IMG/VR virus record: IMGVR_UViG_3300020478_001455
Coordinates: 1-31,520 of that record
Length of the DNA stretch: 31,520 nt
Origin: a virus
Strand: one strand, 5' to 3'
In this document: piece after piece, positions 21,931 through 30,531 of the stretch
Layout of the letters: every line of letters begins with the position of its first letter
Position numbering within the stretch: position 1 is the stretch's first letter
Notes under the pieces: model-generated
Told to the model about the DNA's origin: nothing
Databases searched by the model: none
Seen by the model: only the letters and a program-made list of their open reading frames with translations
Translations under genes and position numbers: made by a program

Positions 21931-22799
21931 TACAAATATTTCTCCTTCAATCTATTTTTAATTCTTTCCCATGGTAAACCCTTTTCAATCTCATTTGTCC
22001 ACCATTCAGTATATGCTAACTGATTTGCCCATGTTTGTCTATCTGGCATTTCTGGATTATTAATTTTTGCAAGATCTTTATTACCAACATCATAACTTAA
22101 ACTAGCCTCTGAAACAAATACAGGCACACCATTAAACACAGATTGCATCGCTGGATTGCTAGAATAATTTACAACTGCCCATGCAGAATTAAGTCTTTGA
22201 GAAAAATCTGTATCATCATATGTTTTATTATCTCTAATTGGATATATTATTTTAACATTTTCAAAATTGTTAGTATTAATAGCAATACGGTTTCGTGGAT
22301 GTGGTCTAACTATTATTGGTCTGTTTGTGTATTTTCTAATTTGAATAATTTGTTGTTCAATCCATTTTTGCATTGGTGGATTATTACGCCATTGGTGACT
22401 ATTATGGTGTTGACCACAAATTATTATTTCATTTCCGTTTTGTCTCCATGGCTTTAATTCTATATTAAATTTTCTCCATCGATCATTATCAAAGTTTTGA
22501 TTTGCAAAGTCGGCTTCTCGATTTATACCATTTATTCCAATCTTCCAAGTTTCGTTTCTTTTAATTCCTCCAACTTCAATTACAATAACAGGCTTGTTTT
22601 GTGCTTTATATTTTTCGTATATTGAACGATACTGTGACATTCTTCCTTGCCAAAGCACACTCCAAATTACTGCAACATCACTGTTTGTATTTTTGTTTAC
22701 ATGAACTTCCTCACCAGAGTTTTGTAAACTTTTTATAAATGCTTCAAAGACTGGTTTTGAATTTAAAGGCCCATGCTTTGGCCATATTTCTATTTTCAT
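21930..22799 (-). CDS. KpsC/KpsS-like capsule glycosyltransferase, paralogue 1
   Basis: The 289-residue protein has a GT-B-like layout: an N-terminal domain, then IIVRPHPRN (162-170) and NYSSNPAMQSVFNGVPVF (211-228), followed by a conserved tail (PEMPDRQTWANQLAY, then W..NEIEKG). The RPHP and small-residue-rich helix are seen in capsule Kdo-transferase-like proteins that build poly-Kdo linkers. Three other genes (25478-26461, 26451-27266, 29074-29886) share the same tail, with PDR or DPEP and a final LAY. It overlaps the upstream gene by 4 nt. Donor and acceptor are unknown. Confidence 0.7.
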   Translation of the reverse strand: MKIEIWPKHGPLNSKPVFEAFIKSLQNSGEEVHVNKNTNSDVAVIWSVLWQGRMSQYRSIYEKYKAQNKPVIVIEVGGIKRNETWKIGINGINREADFANQNFDNDRWRKFNIELKPWRQNGNEIIICGQHHNSHQWRNNPPMQKWIEQQIIQIRKYTNRPIIVRPHPRNRIAINTNNFENVKIIYPIRDNKTYDDTDFSQRLNSAWAVVNYSSNPAMQSVFNGVPVFVSEASLSYDVGNKDLAKINNPEMPDRQTWANQLAYTEWWTNEIEKGLPWERIKNRLKEKYL

Positions 22800-23698
22800 A
22801 AACTTGGTGGAACCTTTTTCCAGTAGTCAACATTTAAAATGTCTGCAGGTGCATTTGGATTTGCTTTTAAATCGTTTTTAGCAGACGTACCGTGTTTTTT
22901 TCTTTTTCCTTTCATGTGATCCATGTAAAGTCCTAACTCACTATTAACAAATACATGATGTCCTCTAACACCTTTCCAATACCCAATGTCGTTTACTTTG
23001 ATTGCTTTTTCTGTTTGATATTTTTTAGTTAAATGCCAAAACACAAAAGAGTCGTGCCATTCTAATAACTTGAATACATTATCGGTTACATATAATTGTT
23101 CCCATTCGTTTACAAAATTTTGTACTTCGGGGTGTTTAAGATTATAGCCAACAAATCCGCATTCTGGATATTTGCCCCCATCACGTAGTTTTGGATTTTC
23201 TCTGCCTAAGTAAGTAACCATAGTATCTGTTGGTAACAATGATTCAAAAAAGTTTAATGGAACAGGTCTAAAAGTAAATGTGTCAGCATCAATCCAAACA
23301 ACATAATCATAATCTTTTGAATTACGTACACCGTTAACTACACAAAAAACTTTGTTTGCAAAACGCACAGCCGCCCAAAGATATGATCCTTTATTTTTGT
23401 CCATGCCACCTTTCTTTTGTAACTCTGCTGGACGTCTAACGCCGCCCGGTATTTCTTGCAATTCTCCATTTGCAACAGGATCGTTTTTGTGTTTATTTTT
23501 AAATTTAAAAAGTTCTGGCTCTGCAGAATTTAAATCTATCCATTGCAATCGATCATAATTGCATTTTGGTTTTGGTTCTTCTGCGTATACTACTATGTCA
23601 ATTTCTTTTGGAAATTGTTTGGCCATAGACTCAATTCCTTTACGAGAATATTGTTCCCAAGTACCTGGTTTGTATGATGTTATTACTTTAATTTTCAT
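22796..23698 (-). CDS. GT-A-type glycosyltransferase
   Basis: The 300-residue protein has VVWIDADTFTF (133-143), where D137 and D139 form a DxD metal motif of GT-A glycosyltransferases, and an opening strand VITSYKPGTWEQY. CGFVGYN further on fits the acceptor loop of GT8-like enzymes. It should transfer a sugar from a nucleotide donor. There is no membrane segment, so it works in the cytoplasm or peripherally. It follows asnB with a 16-nt gap, which holds an ATTAAATA box ending 8 nt before the ATG. No Shine-Dalgarno sequence is present. Donor and acceptor are unknown. Confidence 0.78.
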   Translation of the reverse strand: MKIKVITSYKPGTWEQYSRKGIESMAKQFPKEIDIVVYAEEPKPKCNYDRLQWIDLNSAEPELFKFKNKHKNDPVANGELQEIPGGVRRPAELQKKGGMDKNKGSYLWAAVRFANKVFCVVNGVRNSKDYDYVVWIDADTFTFRPVPLNFFESLLPTDTMVTYLGRENPKLRDGGKYPECGFVGYNLKHPEVQNFVNEWEQLYVTDNVFKLLEWHDSFVFWHLTKKYQTEKAIKVNDIGYWKGVRGHHVFVNSELGLYMDHMKGKRKKHGTSAKNDLKANPNAPADILNVDYWKKVPPSL

Positions 23699-23705
23699 TT
23701 TTTAA

Positions 23706-23713
23706 TATTTAAT
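23706..23713 (-). promoter_or_regulatory. ATTAAATA box before the GT-A gene
   Basis: ATTAAATA on the minus strand fills the short gap after the asnB stop and ends 8 nt before the ATG at 23698. It could be an internal late promoter or a non-Shine-Dalgarno initiation element. The gap is AT-only, so chance is a real alternative. Confidence 0.35.
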
Positions 23714-23714
23714 T

Positions 23715-25478
23715 TTAAAAATACATATTATATTTTTTTATCCAGTCACTAAAAATCCAAGCAGGTACTAGAGCTTTTCCTGCCTTTTGACTAGCTCTTA
23801 TAATATCTAATCCGTGTTGTTCTTTCATCCTATCTTTATAAAATTTTTGTAAAGTTGCATCCATATTTTTTGTTAACCAATGGCCAACTGGTACAGTCCA
23901 TCCAGTTTTCATTTTGTTAATAATACTGTTTGGTAGTATGTTTTTATAAGCTCTTTTGGTTAAAATTTTTGTATCAGCCTTACCCTTCCCCATTTTTATA
24001 TCAGAGTGCATACTCATACAATAATTCATAAATGTTTTTGTTGCTAAAGGAAAACGTCCTTCCATACTATATGCCATTCCGTATTTGTCGTTTCTGTTAA
24101 ACATTTCTTCCGGAACCTGTGCAACACAATCAAGTGCCATATACGATCCAATTGGGTCTTCTGGATTCCATAAATCACCAGTATAACATTTTTTAAATTC
24201 TTCTAATAAAATATTATCGTCTATAGGAGTTTCAGTTAACATTAATGGTCTTTTTATTCTATGTAACCAAAGTTTTAATACATCGTCCCAAGTTTTAAGT
24301 CCGTTATCTAAGTTTTGTTTTTTCAGCCATTGTAGGCTTCTCATCTTCCAATATTTTGGATACCCAGCAAGTATCTCATCTCCCATATCACCAGCCATAG
24401 TTACAACTATACCGTGTTGAGATAAAACCTTATTTGTATAATTGTACATAGACATACTAGGATTATATACTGGTTGTTCCATATAGTAGATACTGTCATC
24501 CCAATTCTCAATAAAATTTGTTGGTGTAATTTTTACTTCTGTGTGATTAAAATTATTTTTTTCTGCTAATATTTTTGCACAGTTGGCGTCACTATTATAG
24601 TCTTCGTCGACTACTACATTTGGCTCCATTTTGTTAGTAAAAGAATTTACTTCACCTTTAATTTGTTTTAATTCGTATGCAACTAAACTAGAATCTAACC
24701 CTCCACTTAAGAATACACCAATTTTTCTTCGTCCAATGCTACACATATCAACAGTTTTACGAGCCATAGATTTAAATTCAACCATATCAAATGTTTGATT
24801 ATTGCTAGTTGGTTTAATGTGTATTCTATGATATTGTTTTATTCTTTTATTAGCCACGTCATATATTAGTGTTTCGCCTGCTAATAATTTTTTAATACCT
24901 GTAAAGAATGTATTTCTTAATGCATTAATTCCTGTTTTCCCCATGAAACTTACTGCCAGGTTGTCAAGTTTCCGGCATCCTGGAACTTTGTCTAACATAC
25001 CTTTTAGTTCAGATCCAAAAACTAATCCTTGTTTTGTTTCAGCATAAAATAAAGGTTTAATTCCAGCATGGTCTCTAGACAACCAAAGTTCTTGTTCTTT
25101 AACTTTATAGTATGCAAAGCCATGCATGGAATCTATCTCATCAAGAAATTTTAATCCATACTTGTCTAATCCCCACGCAAGTAAGTCTGTATCACATCCA
25201 GTAATTCCTGCAAAGCCATTACTTTTGTGTTTTTCTTTTAGTTCATAGTAGTTAAAAATTTCACCGTTATATATTAACGCATTTCCTTTAGGAGTTTTCC
25301 ATGGTTGTATTGATAGTTCAGGGTTTGCCATGATACTTAAAAGGTTATGGCCAAGAGTTACTTTATAGTCTGGATCCCACCAAACTTTGTTCCCATCGGG
25401 TCCTCTATGTTTACAAGTTTGAATATAATTGTTAATAAACGTAGGATCGTGATCAGTTATTCCATATATTCCACACAT
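23715..25478 (-). CDS. asnB: glutamine-dependent asparagine synthase-type amidotransferase
   Basis: The 587-residue protein has the class II glutaminase nucleophile C2 (MCGIYG), with RGPDG, NGEIFNY (71-77) and CDTD in the glutaminase site, then the ATP pyrophosphatase loop SGGLDS (258-263) and the later AGDMGDEILAGYPKY block. It hydrolyses glutamine and passes ammonia to an adenylated acid, classically aspartate. Both domains look complete. AsnB homologues in polysaccharide clusters often amidate uronic acids instead, and the neighbours here are glycosyltransferases, so that is a fair alternative. The start at 25478 (TAATG) has AGGA 5 nt before it. The phage GSII could supply its glutamine. 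Confidence 0.93.
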   Translation of the reverse strand: MCGIYGITDHDPTFINNYIQTCKHRGPDGNKVWWDPDYKVTLGHNLLSIMANPELSIQPWKTPKGNALIYNGEIFNYYELKEKHKSNGFAGITGCDTDLLAWGLDKYGLKFLDEIDSMHGFAYYKVKEQELWLSRDHAGIKPLFYAETKQGLVFGSELKGMLDKVPGCRKLDNLAVSFMGKTGINALRNTFFTGIKKLLAGETLIYDVANKRIKQYHRIHIKPTSNNQTFDMVEFKSMARKTVDMCSIGRRKIGVFLSGGLDSSLVAYELKQIKGEVNSFTNKMEPNVVVDEDYNSDANCAKILAEKNNFNHTEVKITPTNFIENWDDSIYYMEQPVYNPSMSMYNYTNKVLSQHGIVVTMAGDMGDEILAGYPKYWKMRSLQWLKKQNLDNGLKTWDDVLKLWLHRIKRPLMLTETPIDDNILLEEFKKCYTGDLWNPEDPIGSYMALDCVAQVPEEMFNRNDKYGMAYSMEGRFPLATKTFMNYCMSMHSDIKMGKGKADTKILTKRAYKNILPNSIINKMKTGWTVPVGHWLTKNMDATLQKFYKDRMKEQHGLDIIRASQKAGKALVPAWIFSDWIKKYNMYF

Positions 25479-26461
25479 TATAATCCTAACTTTTGTTTAA
25501 AACGTTTGAACACTGTACCATCTTTAATTTCTTTTTCAGTCCATTGTTTATAACCCAAGTCATAAACCCATTGTGTTCTGTCTGGATATTTTGGATTTTC
25601 GATATCTTCTAACCTAGTATTTGCCACAGGCCAACAAATTGCAAGATCTGAGGTAACAAAGGTAGGGATTCCACGAACGCAAGAGTCGATACTGGCAGTA
25701 GAATTGTGAGTAATAACAGCATGACAATTATTTAATGCCTCTTGGAAATTGAATCTATAATGCTTTTTCTCATCTCCACTAAAAAATTTTTGTCCTATAA
25801 TAAGTTTACAATCTTTAGGGAATTCATCTTTTCTATTTTCCATTGCCGCCATGTGGTTTGGATGTGGACGAATTAAAAATTTTCTTTTAGTTAATGGTCT
25901 TAATTTTTTATATACGTTGTTAAACCAATCAATTGGATCTAATTCGTTCATGCTCCAGTTGTCTTTTGGTTGCAATACAAATAATATTGGATCGTCAGGA
26001 TTAGATTTTCTCCATGGTTCATATTTTATATTCCATATTTTTTTCATGTGTTCCCATCTATCAGGTGGGCTATTATCACTTAAAAAATTTCCGTTATTCA
26101 TTGGAGAATATAATGCTACACGCCAGTGGTGATTAGGATCTGTTATTGTATTTCCAAAACTAGATAATATACCACCGTCAAATGTAATAATATAAATGCC
26201 TTTTTTCTTTGCACGTTCAACTAAATCTCGTCTACGTCCTTTGGTGTGGTGCATTTGGTTTGATCCACCATAACCAAACATACAACCAATTGGTGCAGTG
26301 GGTTCCATTTCGTCTTGAGTCCAGTCACCGGTTTTGTGTTCGTTAACTGTTACAGGATTATCACCACAGGCCTTAATGCCTGCCGCCATGTGTTGCAGAA
26401 GTTCCCAACTAGCACCTCTGCGTCTATCTTTAACTGTTCTTCTAAATATTTCAACGTCCAT
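25478..26461 (-). CDS. KpsC/KpsS-like capsule glycosyltransferase, paralogue 2
   Basis: The 327-residue protein has LIRPHPNH, then ITHNSTASIDSCVRGIPTF, then the shared tail (DIENPKYPDRTQW, DLGYKQWTEKEIKDG). This is the RPHP sub-type, like the gene at 21930-22799. The N-terminal part has IYIITFDGG and a histidine- and basic-rich stretch. It should be a cytoplasmic GT-B glycosyltransferase for a surface polymer. It overlaps the upstream gene by 11 nt and is fused to asnB by TAATG. A TAAGTA box ends 7 nt before its ATG. The donor is unknown. Confidence 0.7.
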   Translation of the reverse strand: MDVEIFRRTVKDRRRGASWELLQHMAAGIKACGDNPVTVNEHKTGDWTQDEMEPTAPIGCMFGYGGSNQMHHTKGRRRDLVERAKKKGIYIITFDGGILSSFGNTITDPNHHWRVALYSPMNNGNFLSDNSPPDRWEHMKKIWNIKYEPWRKSNPDDPILFVLQPKDNWSMNELDPIDWFNNVYKKLRPLTKRKFLIRPHPNHMAAMENRKDEFPKDCKLIIGQKFFSGDEKKHYRFNFQEALNNCHAVITHNSTASIDSCVRGIPTFVTSDLAICWPVANTRLEDIENPKYPDRTQWVYDLGYKQWTEKEIKDGTVFKRFKQKLGL

Positions 26462-27266
26462 CTAATATACTTAATGCCCACCCGTTTCTAAACTCCTCCT
26501 GAGTGAATTGTCCATATGCTAAACTGTAAAACACAGGTTCTCTATCTTTATACACTGGAGTTTCTATTTTACTAAAGTCTGATTCACAAATAGATCCACA
26601 AGGATTTTCAAAGTTACTAAAACAAGGAACTCCGTTGTGTAATGCTTTAATTGTAATTGAACTATTAAAAGTTACAACTGCATGGACTTGATCCCATTCA
26701 AATGGTCTTTCAGGTTGTTTATTTTCACTAGGTCCTGGTAGCATTCTGCCTTGTTCGTCTATAAAACTTTTTGGGTTATATGGTTTTTCTCTTACAATTA
26801 GTTCTCTATCTGTACTTGCTTTTAAAATTTTTAAAGTATCTTCCAACCAATTAGGAGCACCAAAATGTAATGCCATACTATGACTTGGTGGTACAACTAA
26901 TACATACTTTCCATTTTTATGATAAGGTTTAATTGGGTCACCTTTGTAATACTTTTTATATCTGTCATCAGGTCTGTCCTCAACAAATGTTTTAACGTGT
27001 TCATTTTTTACACATCTCATCCAATAAGGCGTACCCCTACTTTCTCCCCAATAAGGTCTATCAATATAATAAAAATCTTTTTTATTTTGTTTTGCCCAGT
27101 TGTATACAAGGTTAGTACCACGTAAAACGCCCATAAAAGTAACCTTTTCACAGTCAGTTGAATTTAATAGCTCTTGGTAAGAAACAATTTTACCACGCAT
27201 ACCTCTATTCATAGAATCAATATATTTTTGGGTATTCACTCTTTCTGTTTTTACTGCGTAATACAT
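26451..27266 (-). CDS. KpsC/KpsS-like glycosyltransferase, paralogue 3
   Basis: The 271-residue protein has VREKPYNP in place of RPHP, a GPSENKQPE segment, then VVTFNSSITIKALHNGVPCF and the shared tail (KIETPVYKDREPV, YSLAYGQFTQEEFRNG). It is closest in plan to the gene at 29074-29886, which also has REKP and GPSE. The N-terminal half holds DYIDRPYWG-like aromatic segments matching DTPYFGRF in that gene. It starts with ATG at 27266 with no ribosome binding site. The substrate is unknown; an acceptor similar to that of its paralogue is inferred. Confidence 0.68.
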   Translation of the reverse strand: MYYAVKTERVNTQKYIDSMNRGMRGKIVSYQELLNSTDCEKVTFMGVLRGTNLVYNWAKQNKKDFYYIDRPYWGESRGTPYWMRCVKNEHVKTFVEDRPDDRYKKYYKGDPIKPYHKNGKYVLVVPPSHSMALHFGAPNWLEDTLKILKASTDRELIVREKPYNPKSFIDEQGRMLPGPSENKQPERPFEWDQVHAVVTFNSSITIKALHNGVPCFSNFENPCGSICESDFSKIETPVYKDREPVFYSLAYGQFTQEEFRNGWALSILDGR

Positions 27267-27285
27267 ATTGTAATTTTAACTTGTT

Positions 27286-28368
27286 CTAATCTAAATGTCT
27301 AATTAAATCTTTAACATTTACTTTAAAATTAATTAAATCGCTAAATCTTTTTATTCCTGCTGGTTTTTTATTATTTCTTAAAGCAATAGGTACTGTGTCA
27401 GCTAGGTAAATTTGATGTTTTAATCCAAGATGATGTGATAATATTGGATAAACCTTTTTGCTTATCATTTTTTTATCTTGTATTTCTATAACTTTAGTTC
27501 CGGATTTACACCATAATAAATTTGTAAGTCCTGCTCCGTGTGCCGCAACAACATGGGTTGCTTCTGCAAATGTTTTCATTTGTTCTTTTATTGTCATGTT
27601 TTCTAAAGCAACAGTTTCCCAACCTTTTAATGCTAAAATTAATTCATCAGAATTCATAATTCTTCTTGTTTTTGCTCCAGGACGTAATACAATAATTTTT
27701 CTATGAGGCGTAATACCTTTTAGTCCTGTTGAACCTTTAAAATGTCGTAACCACGGTGCTAGGTGCGGAGTGATAACACCGTCCTTTGAATTACTTAAAC
27801 TAGGTACAAGCAAATGTTTGAATTGCCATACTTCGTTTTTTGGCATCACAACAACTTTTACTTCTGGAATTATTTCCTTAATTACTTTGTTAAGATATTT
27901 GCTTTCGTTTGCAATGATAAAACAATATTTTGTAAAATCTGTAGACCATCTTTTTTCCATTAATCTAAATTTAGATATAACATCAATCCATATGTGCCAT
28001 GGATTATTAACACTTTCTTTATCAATGGGCAACCATACGTAAGTGTATCTTTCATCAAACTCTTGGGTTACGTGTGGCAAATCTAATTGTACTTCATCTC
28101 CCCATTCTTTCCAAAGTTTGTGTGATTTGTTGGGTTTAAATTTACTTGCGTGAGTTAATCCCCATATGTAATTGGTAATAAGTTTTTGACTCATTGTTGC
28201 TAGTAAAGGACAACTATGTATTTTACAATTATGAAATTCTGCTACAAAAGTTGGTAAACTTGTAAAATGTGGATCAATATCCTCGTGATAAGGTACAGTG
28301 TAGTCGTAGCTATTGTCTACAATTTCCCATCTATCTAAAAAATACTTTATTGAATCAATGTTTTTCAT
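27286..28368 (-). CDS. GT61-family (DUF563) glycosyltransferase
   Basis: The 360-residue protein has AHGAGLTNLLW (276-286) followed by GTKVIEIQ, and IIVLRPGAKTRRIMN (225-239) just before. These are the hallmark segments of GT61/DUF563 glycosyltransferases. The N-terminal half is less conserved, as is normal in the family. It should be a cytoplasmic nucleotide-sugar transferase. The start is ATG at 28368; a TTG three codons upstream coincides with the -35 of the divergent promoter and is not preferred. It heads the minus-strand glycan operon and is divergent from the SGNH gene. The substrate is unknown. Confidence 0.85.
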   Translation of the reverse strand: MKNIDSIKYFLDRWEIVDNSYDYTVPYHEDIDPHFTSLPTFVAEFHNCKIHSCPLLATMSQKLITNYIWGLTHASKFKPNKSHKLWKEWGDEVQLDLPHVTQEFDERYTYVWLPIDKESVNNPWHIWIDVISKFRLMEKRWSTDFTKYCFIIANESKYLNKVIKEIIPEVKVVVMPKNEVWQFKHLLVPSLSNSKDGVITPHLAPWLRHFKGSTGLKGITPHRKIIVLRPGAKTRRIMNSDELILALKGWETVALENMTIKEQMKTFAEATHVVAAHGAGLTNLLWCKSGTKVIEIQDKKMISKKVYPILSHHLGLKHQIYLADTVPIALRNNKKPAGIKRFSDLINFKVNVKDLIRHLD

Positions 28369-28371
28369 GGT

Positions 28372-28400
28372 TTGCAATAGTCAAATAACTAGTATATAAT
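28372..28400 (+). promoter_or_regulatory. sigma70-like promoter for the plus-strand glycan genes
   Basis: TTGCAA at 28372-28377 and TATAAT at 28395-28400 are exactly 17 nt apart, a near-consensus host promoter. Transcription should start near 28407, 3 nt before the ATG at 28410, so the first mRNA is nearly leaderless. It also overlaps the first codons of the divergent GT61 gene. Confidence 0.78.
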
Positions 28401-28409
28401 TATTAAATT

Positions 28410-29099
28410 ATGCTTACCAATCTATTCATTAATGGTTGTTCTTTCTTAACTTATAGACCTAGAGACGGTGTTAATACCCATTGTGGTATTGAATTAGCTA
28501 AACTTATGGAGTTAGAAATTGCTGTAAATCTTGCAGGAGGTGGAAGAGGATCAAAAAGGTTAATGTGGACAACAAGAGTTTGGTGTGAAAAATTTCCTAC
28601 AGAAGCAAGTAAATGTTTTTTCTTAATAGGCTCTAGTGGCGGTAATAGATTTGACTATCCAACAAATGACGGATATAAAAAACATAAGTTTCCTACAATG
28701 GAAACAACTTGGAAAACTTGGGATCCAAATAGAGATAATCATACTAAAGCATTCGTCAAATATTTGTTTAAAGCAGGTGCAGATTTAGAACAAATGACTC
28801 AAGTAGAATCAATATTGGGTTTATTAGATTTACAAGATTTTTTTGAAAATAAAAAATATCCATATGTTTTTTATAATACATTATCAGATGCAAAAATTAC
28901 TAATCCAGATGTTAAGTTGTTGTTTAATAAAATTAACAAAAATAGATTTTTTAAACCAGAAACCAGTCATTTAGATTATACTGTTGAAAATAATCAACAA
29001 TGTAAATCTGGTGACCCTCACCCCAACACTGAAGGACATAAAGATTGGGCAAAGCAATTAAAGGAATTTATAGATGCTAACAATCTACGCACCATTTAA
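28410..29099 (+). CDS. SGNH/GDSL-like hydrolase
   Basis: The 229-residue protein has INGCSF with the likely nucleophile S11, the glycine block GGGRGS near residue 43-48, IGSSGGN further on, and DPHPN (202-206) with D202 and H204 in the catalytic D-x-H region. All SGNH blocks are therefore visible in order, more cleanly than in the other two SGNH-like genes here. It probably removes or transfers acyl groups on a glycan. There is no signal peptide. It opens the plus-strand glycan operon behind a sigma70-like promoter and overlaps the next gene by 26 nt. Confidence 0.75.
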   Translation: MLTNLFINGCSFLTYRPRDGVNTHCGIELAKLMELEIAVNLAGGGRGSKRLMWTTRVWCEKFPTEASKCFFLIGSSGGNRFDYPTNDGYKKHKFPTMETTWKTWDPNRDNHTKAFVKYLFKAGADLEQMTQVESILGLLDLQDFFENKKYPYVFYNTLSDAKITNPDVKLLFNKINKNRFFKPETSHLDYTVENNQQCKSGDPHPNTEGHKDWAKQLKEFIDANNLRTI

Positions 29100-29886
29100 T
29101 AATCCTAAAAGTAAAGCCTGGGAAGTTTTTAATGGAGTTAAAAAGTCTTGGCCTGAACAAGTTGTAATTAATGATAATAGTGTTGCAACAGAACCTTTAG
29201 CTAATTCTATGTTTTGGGGTTTTGTTAATAATAATTTAGAATTAGTTAAAAAGTTAGAAGCACGTAAACATCAGTTTTGGTTTACTGATACTCCATACTT
29301 TGGAAGATTTGATAACAATAATTTAAAACCTGACAATCATTATTGGCGTATTTGTAAAAATAAAATACACGTTCCTTTTATAAAAGATTGTAAGTCTGAT
29401 AGATTTGACAAGTTTGGAATAAAAATTAAGGCACCAACCTTAACAGGATCTCACATATTAGTTTGCCCAAGTTCAACTGGTATACACAATTATTTAGACA
29501 GTCCAAATTGGACACAAGAAACAGTGGAACAAATTAAAAGGTATACAGATAGACCAATTAAAGTTAGAGAAAAACCTCGAGGTAGAGGAACATCAGGACC
29601 AAGCGAAGCAATAGTTCCACTTTCTGAAGATTTAAAAGATGCATGGGCCTGTGTAACAAGTTGTAGTATCAGTGCCATCGAAGCAGTGTGTATGGGTAAA
29701 CCGGTGTTTTGTCATGAAAAAAGTTTTGCTAAGGCAATGGGTAATTTACATTTAGAAGACATAGAAGAACCTTTTTATGCTGATCCGGAACCATGGTTGT
29801 ATAGTTTAGCATACCAACAATTTACGCCTGAAGAATTTGAGAATGGTAGAGCAGTAGAAATACTAATGGACAAAGGGTTACTGTGA
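29074..29886 (+). CDS. KpsC/KpsS-like glycosyltransferase, paralogue 4
   Basis: The 270-residue protein shares its plan with the gene at 26451-27266: DTPYFGRF, IKVREKPRG, GPSEAIVP, CVTSCSISAIEAVCMGKPVF, and the tail (DIEEPFYADPEPW, YSLAYQQFTPEEFENG). It is on the opposite strand from the other three paralogues. It is probably a cytoplasmic glycosyltransferase adding a sugar in a surface polymer. The 26-nt overlap with the SGNH gene suggests coupled translation. The donor is unknown. Confidence 0.7.
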   Translation: MLTIYAPFNNPKSKAWEVFNGVKKSWPEQVVINDNSVATEPLANSMFWGFVNNNLELVKKLEARKHQFWFTDTPYFGRFDNNNLKPDNHYWRICKNKIHVPFIKDCKSDRFDKFGIKIKAPTLTGSHILVCPSSTGIHNYLDSPNWTQETVEQIKRYTDRPIKVREKPRGRGTSGPSEAIVPLSEDLKDAWACVTSCSISAIEAVCMGKPVFCHEKSFAKAMGNLHLEDIEEPFYADPEPWLYSLAYQQFTPEEFENGRAVEILMDKGLL

Positions 29887-29901
29887 TAGAAGAAATTCTA
29901 A

Positions 29902-30525
29902 ATGCAAGTTGATAGTTTTTCAAAAATGCTTTTTGTACATATTCCAAGAACAGGTGGGTCTTGGTTTGGGTATTCGTGGCCTTCACATAAAGATAATACA
30001 GGCGAAATAAGTTTTATCGCTAATAAATTTTTAATTAATAGAAAAAATGGAAAACAAATAGAGTGTGGAAGACACGGAACACTAATGGGATTGCTTAAAA
30101 AATTTAAAAAAATTGATGCCGATGTTTCTAATTATAAAAAAATTACAATAGTAAGAGAGCCAATTGATAGAATAATAAGTTCTTGGAAATGGTTTTCGAT
30201 TGTAAAAGATACTGCAAAAAGACATGGATGGAAAACCATAGACGATATGCTAGACGAATTTGAAAAGGGACGTGTAAGAGCAAACTATATGCCACAAGTT
30301 GATTGGTTATGTGAACCAGGTGCAAAATTTGATCATATTTTTAAGTTTGAAAGACTTTTAAAAGGACCCGGAAAAGTACAAGCAGTGTTTCCAAAATATA
30401 AACCAAAAGGTAAATTAAGAAGAACACAACCCTTAACAATATCAAAACAACAAGAAAATCGTATTCGTAAATTATATAAAGACGATATTGATTATTTAAA
30501 AAGGTTTTACCCAAAACTTAAATAG
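29902..30525 (+). CDS. sulfotransferase-family protein
   Basis: The 207-residue protein has FVHIPRTGGSW (11-21), a 5'-phosphosulfate-binding loop of the carbohydrate sulfotransferase type, and ITIVREPIDRIISSW (81-95), where R85 and S93 or S94 would bind the 3'-phosphate of PAPS. FDHIFKFERL further on is the usual end of the fold. It should move sulfate to a glycan hydroxyl. It is more typical than the shorter protein at 1853-2374. It lies between a glycosyltransferase and an FkbM gene, so sulfation and methylation of the same glycan is a fair inference. No Shine-Dalgarno sequence is clear. Confidence 0.85.
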   Translation: MQVDSFSKMLFVHIPRTGGSWFGYSWPSHKDNTGEISFIANKFLINRKNGKQIECGRHGTLMGLLKKFKKIDADVSNYKKITIVREPIDRIISSWKWFSIVKDTAKRHGWKTIDDMLDEFEKGRVRANYMPQVDWLCEPGAKFDHIFKFERLLKGPGKVQAVFPKYKPKGKLRRTQPLTISKQQENRIRKLYKDDIDYLKRFYPKLK

Positions 30526-30531
30526 GTAAGC

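Noticed and set aside
28393-28416. Minus-strand promoter for the GT61 gene using TATACT at 28398-28393
   Set aside because: No acceptable -35 lies at 16-18 nt on that strand; the motif is the reverse of the plus-strand TATAAT region.
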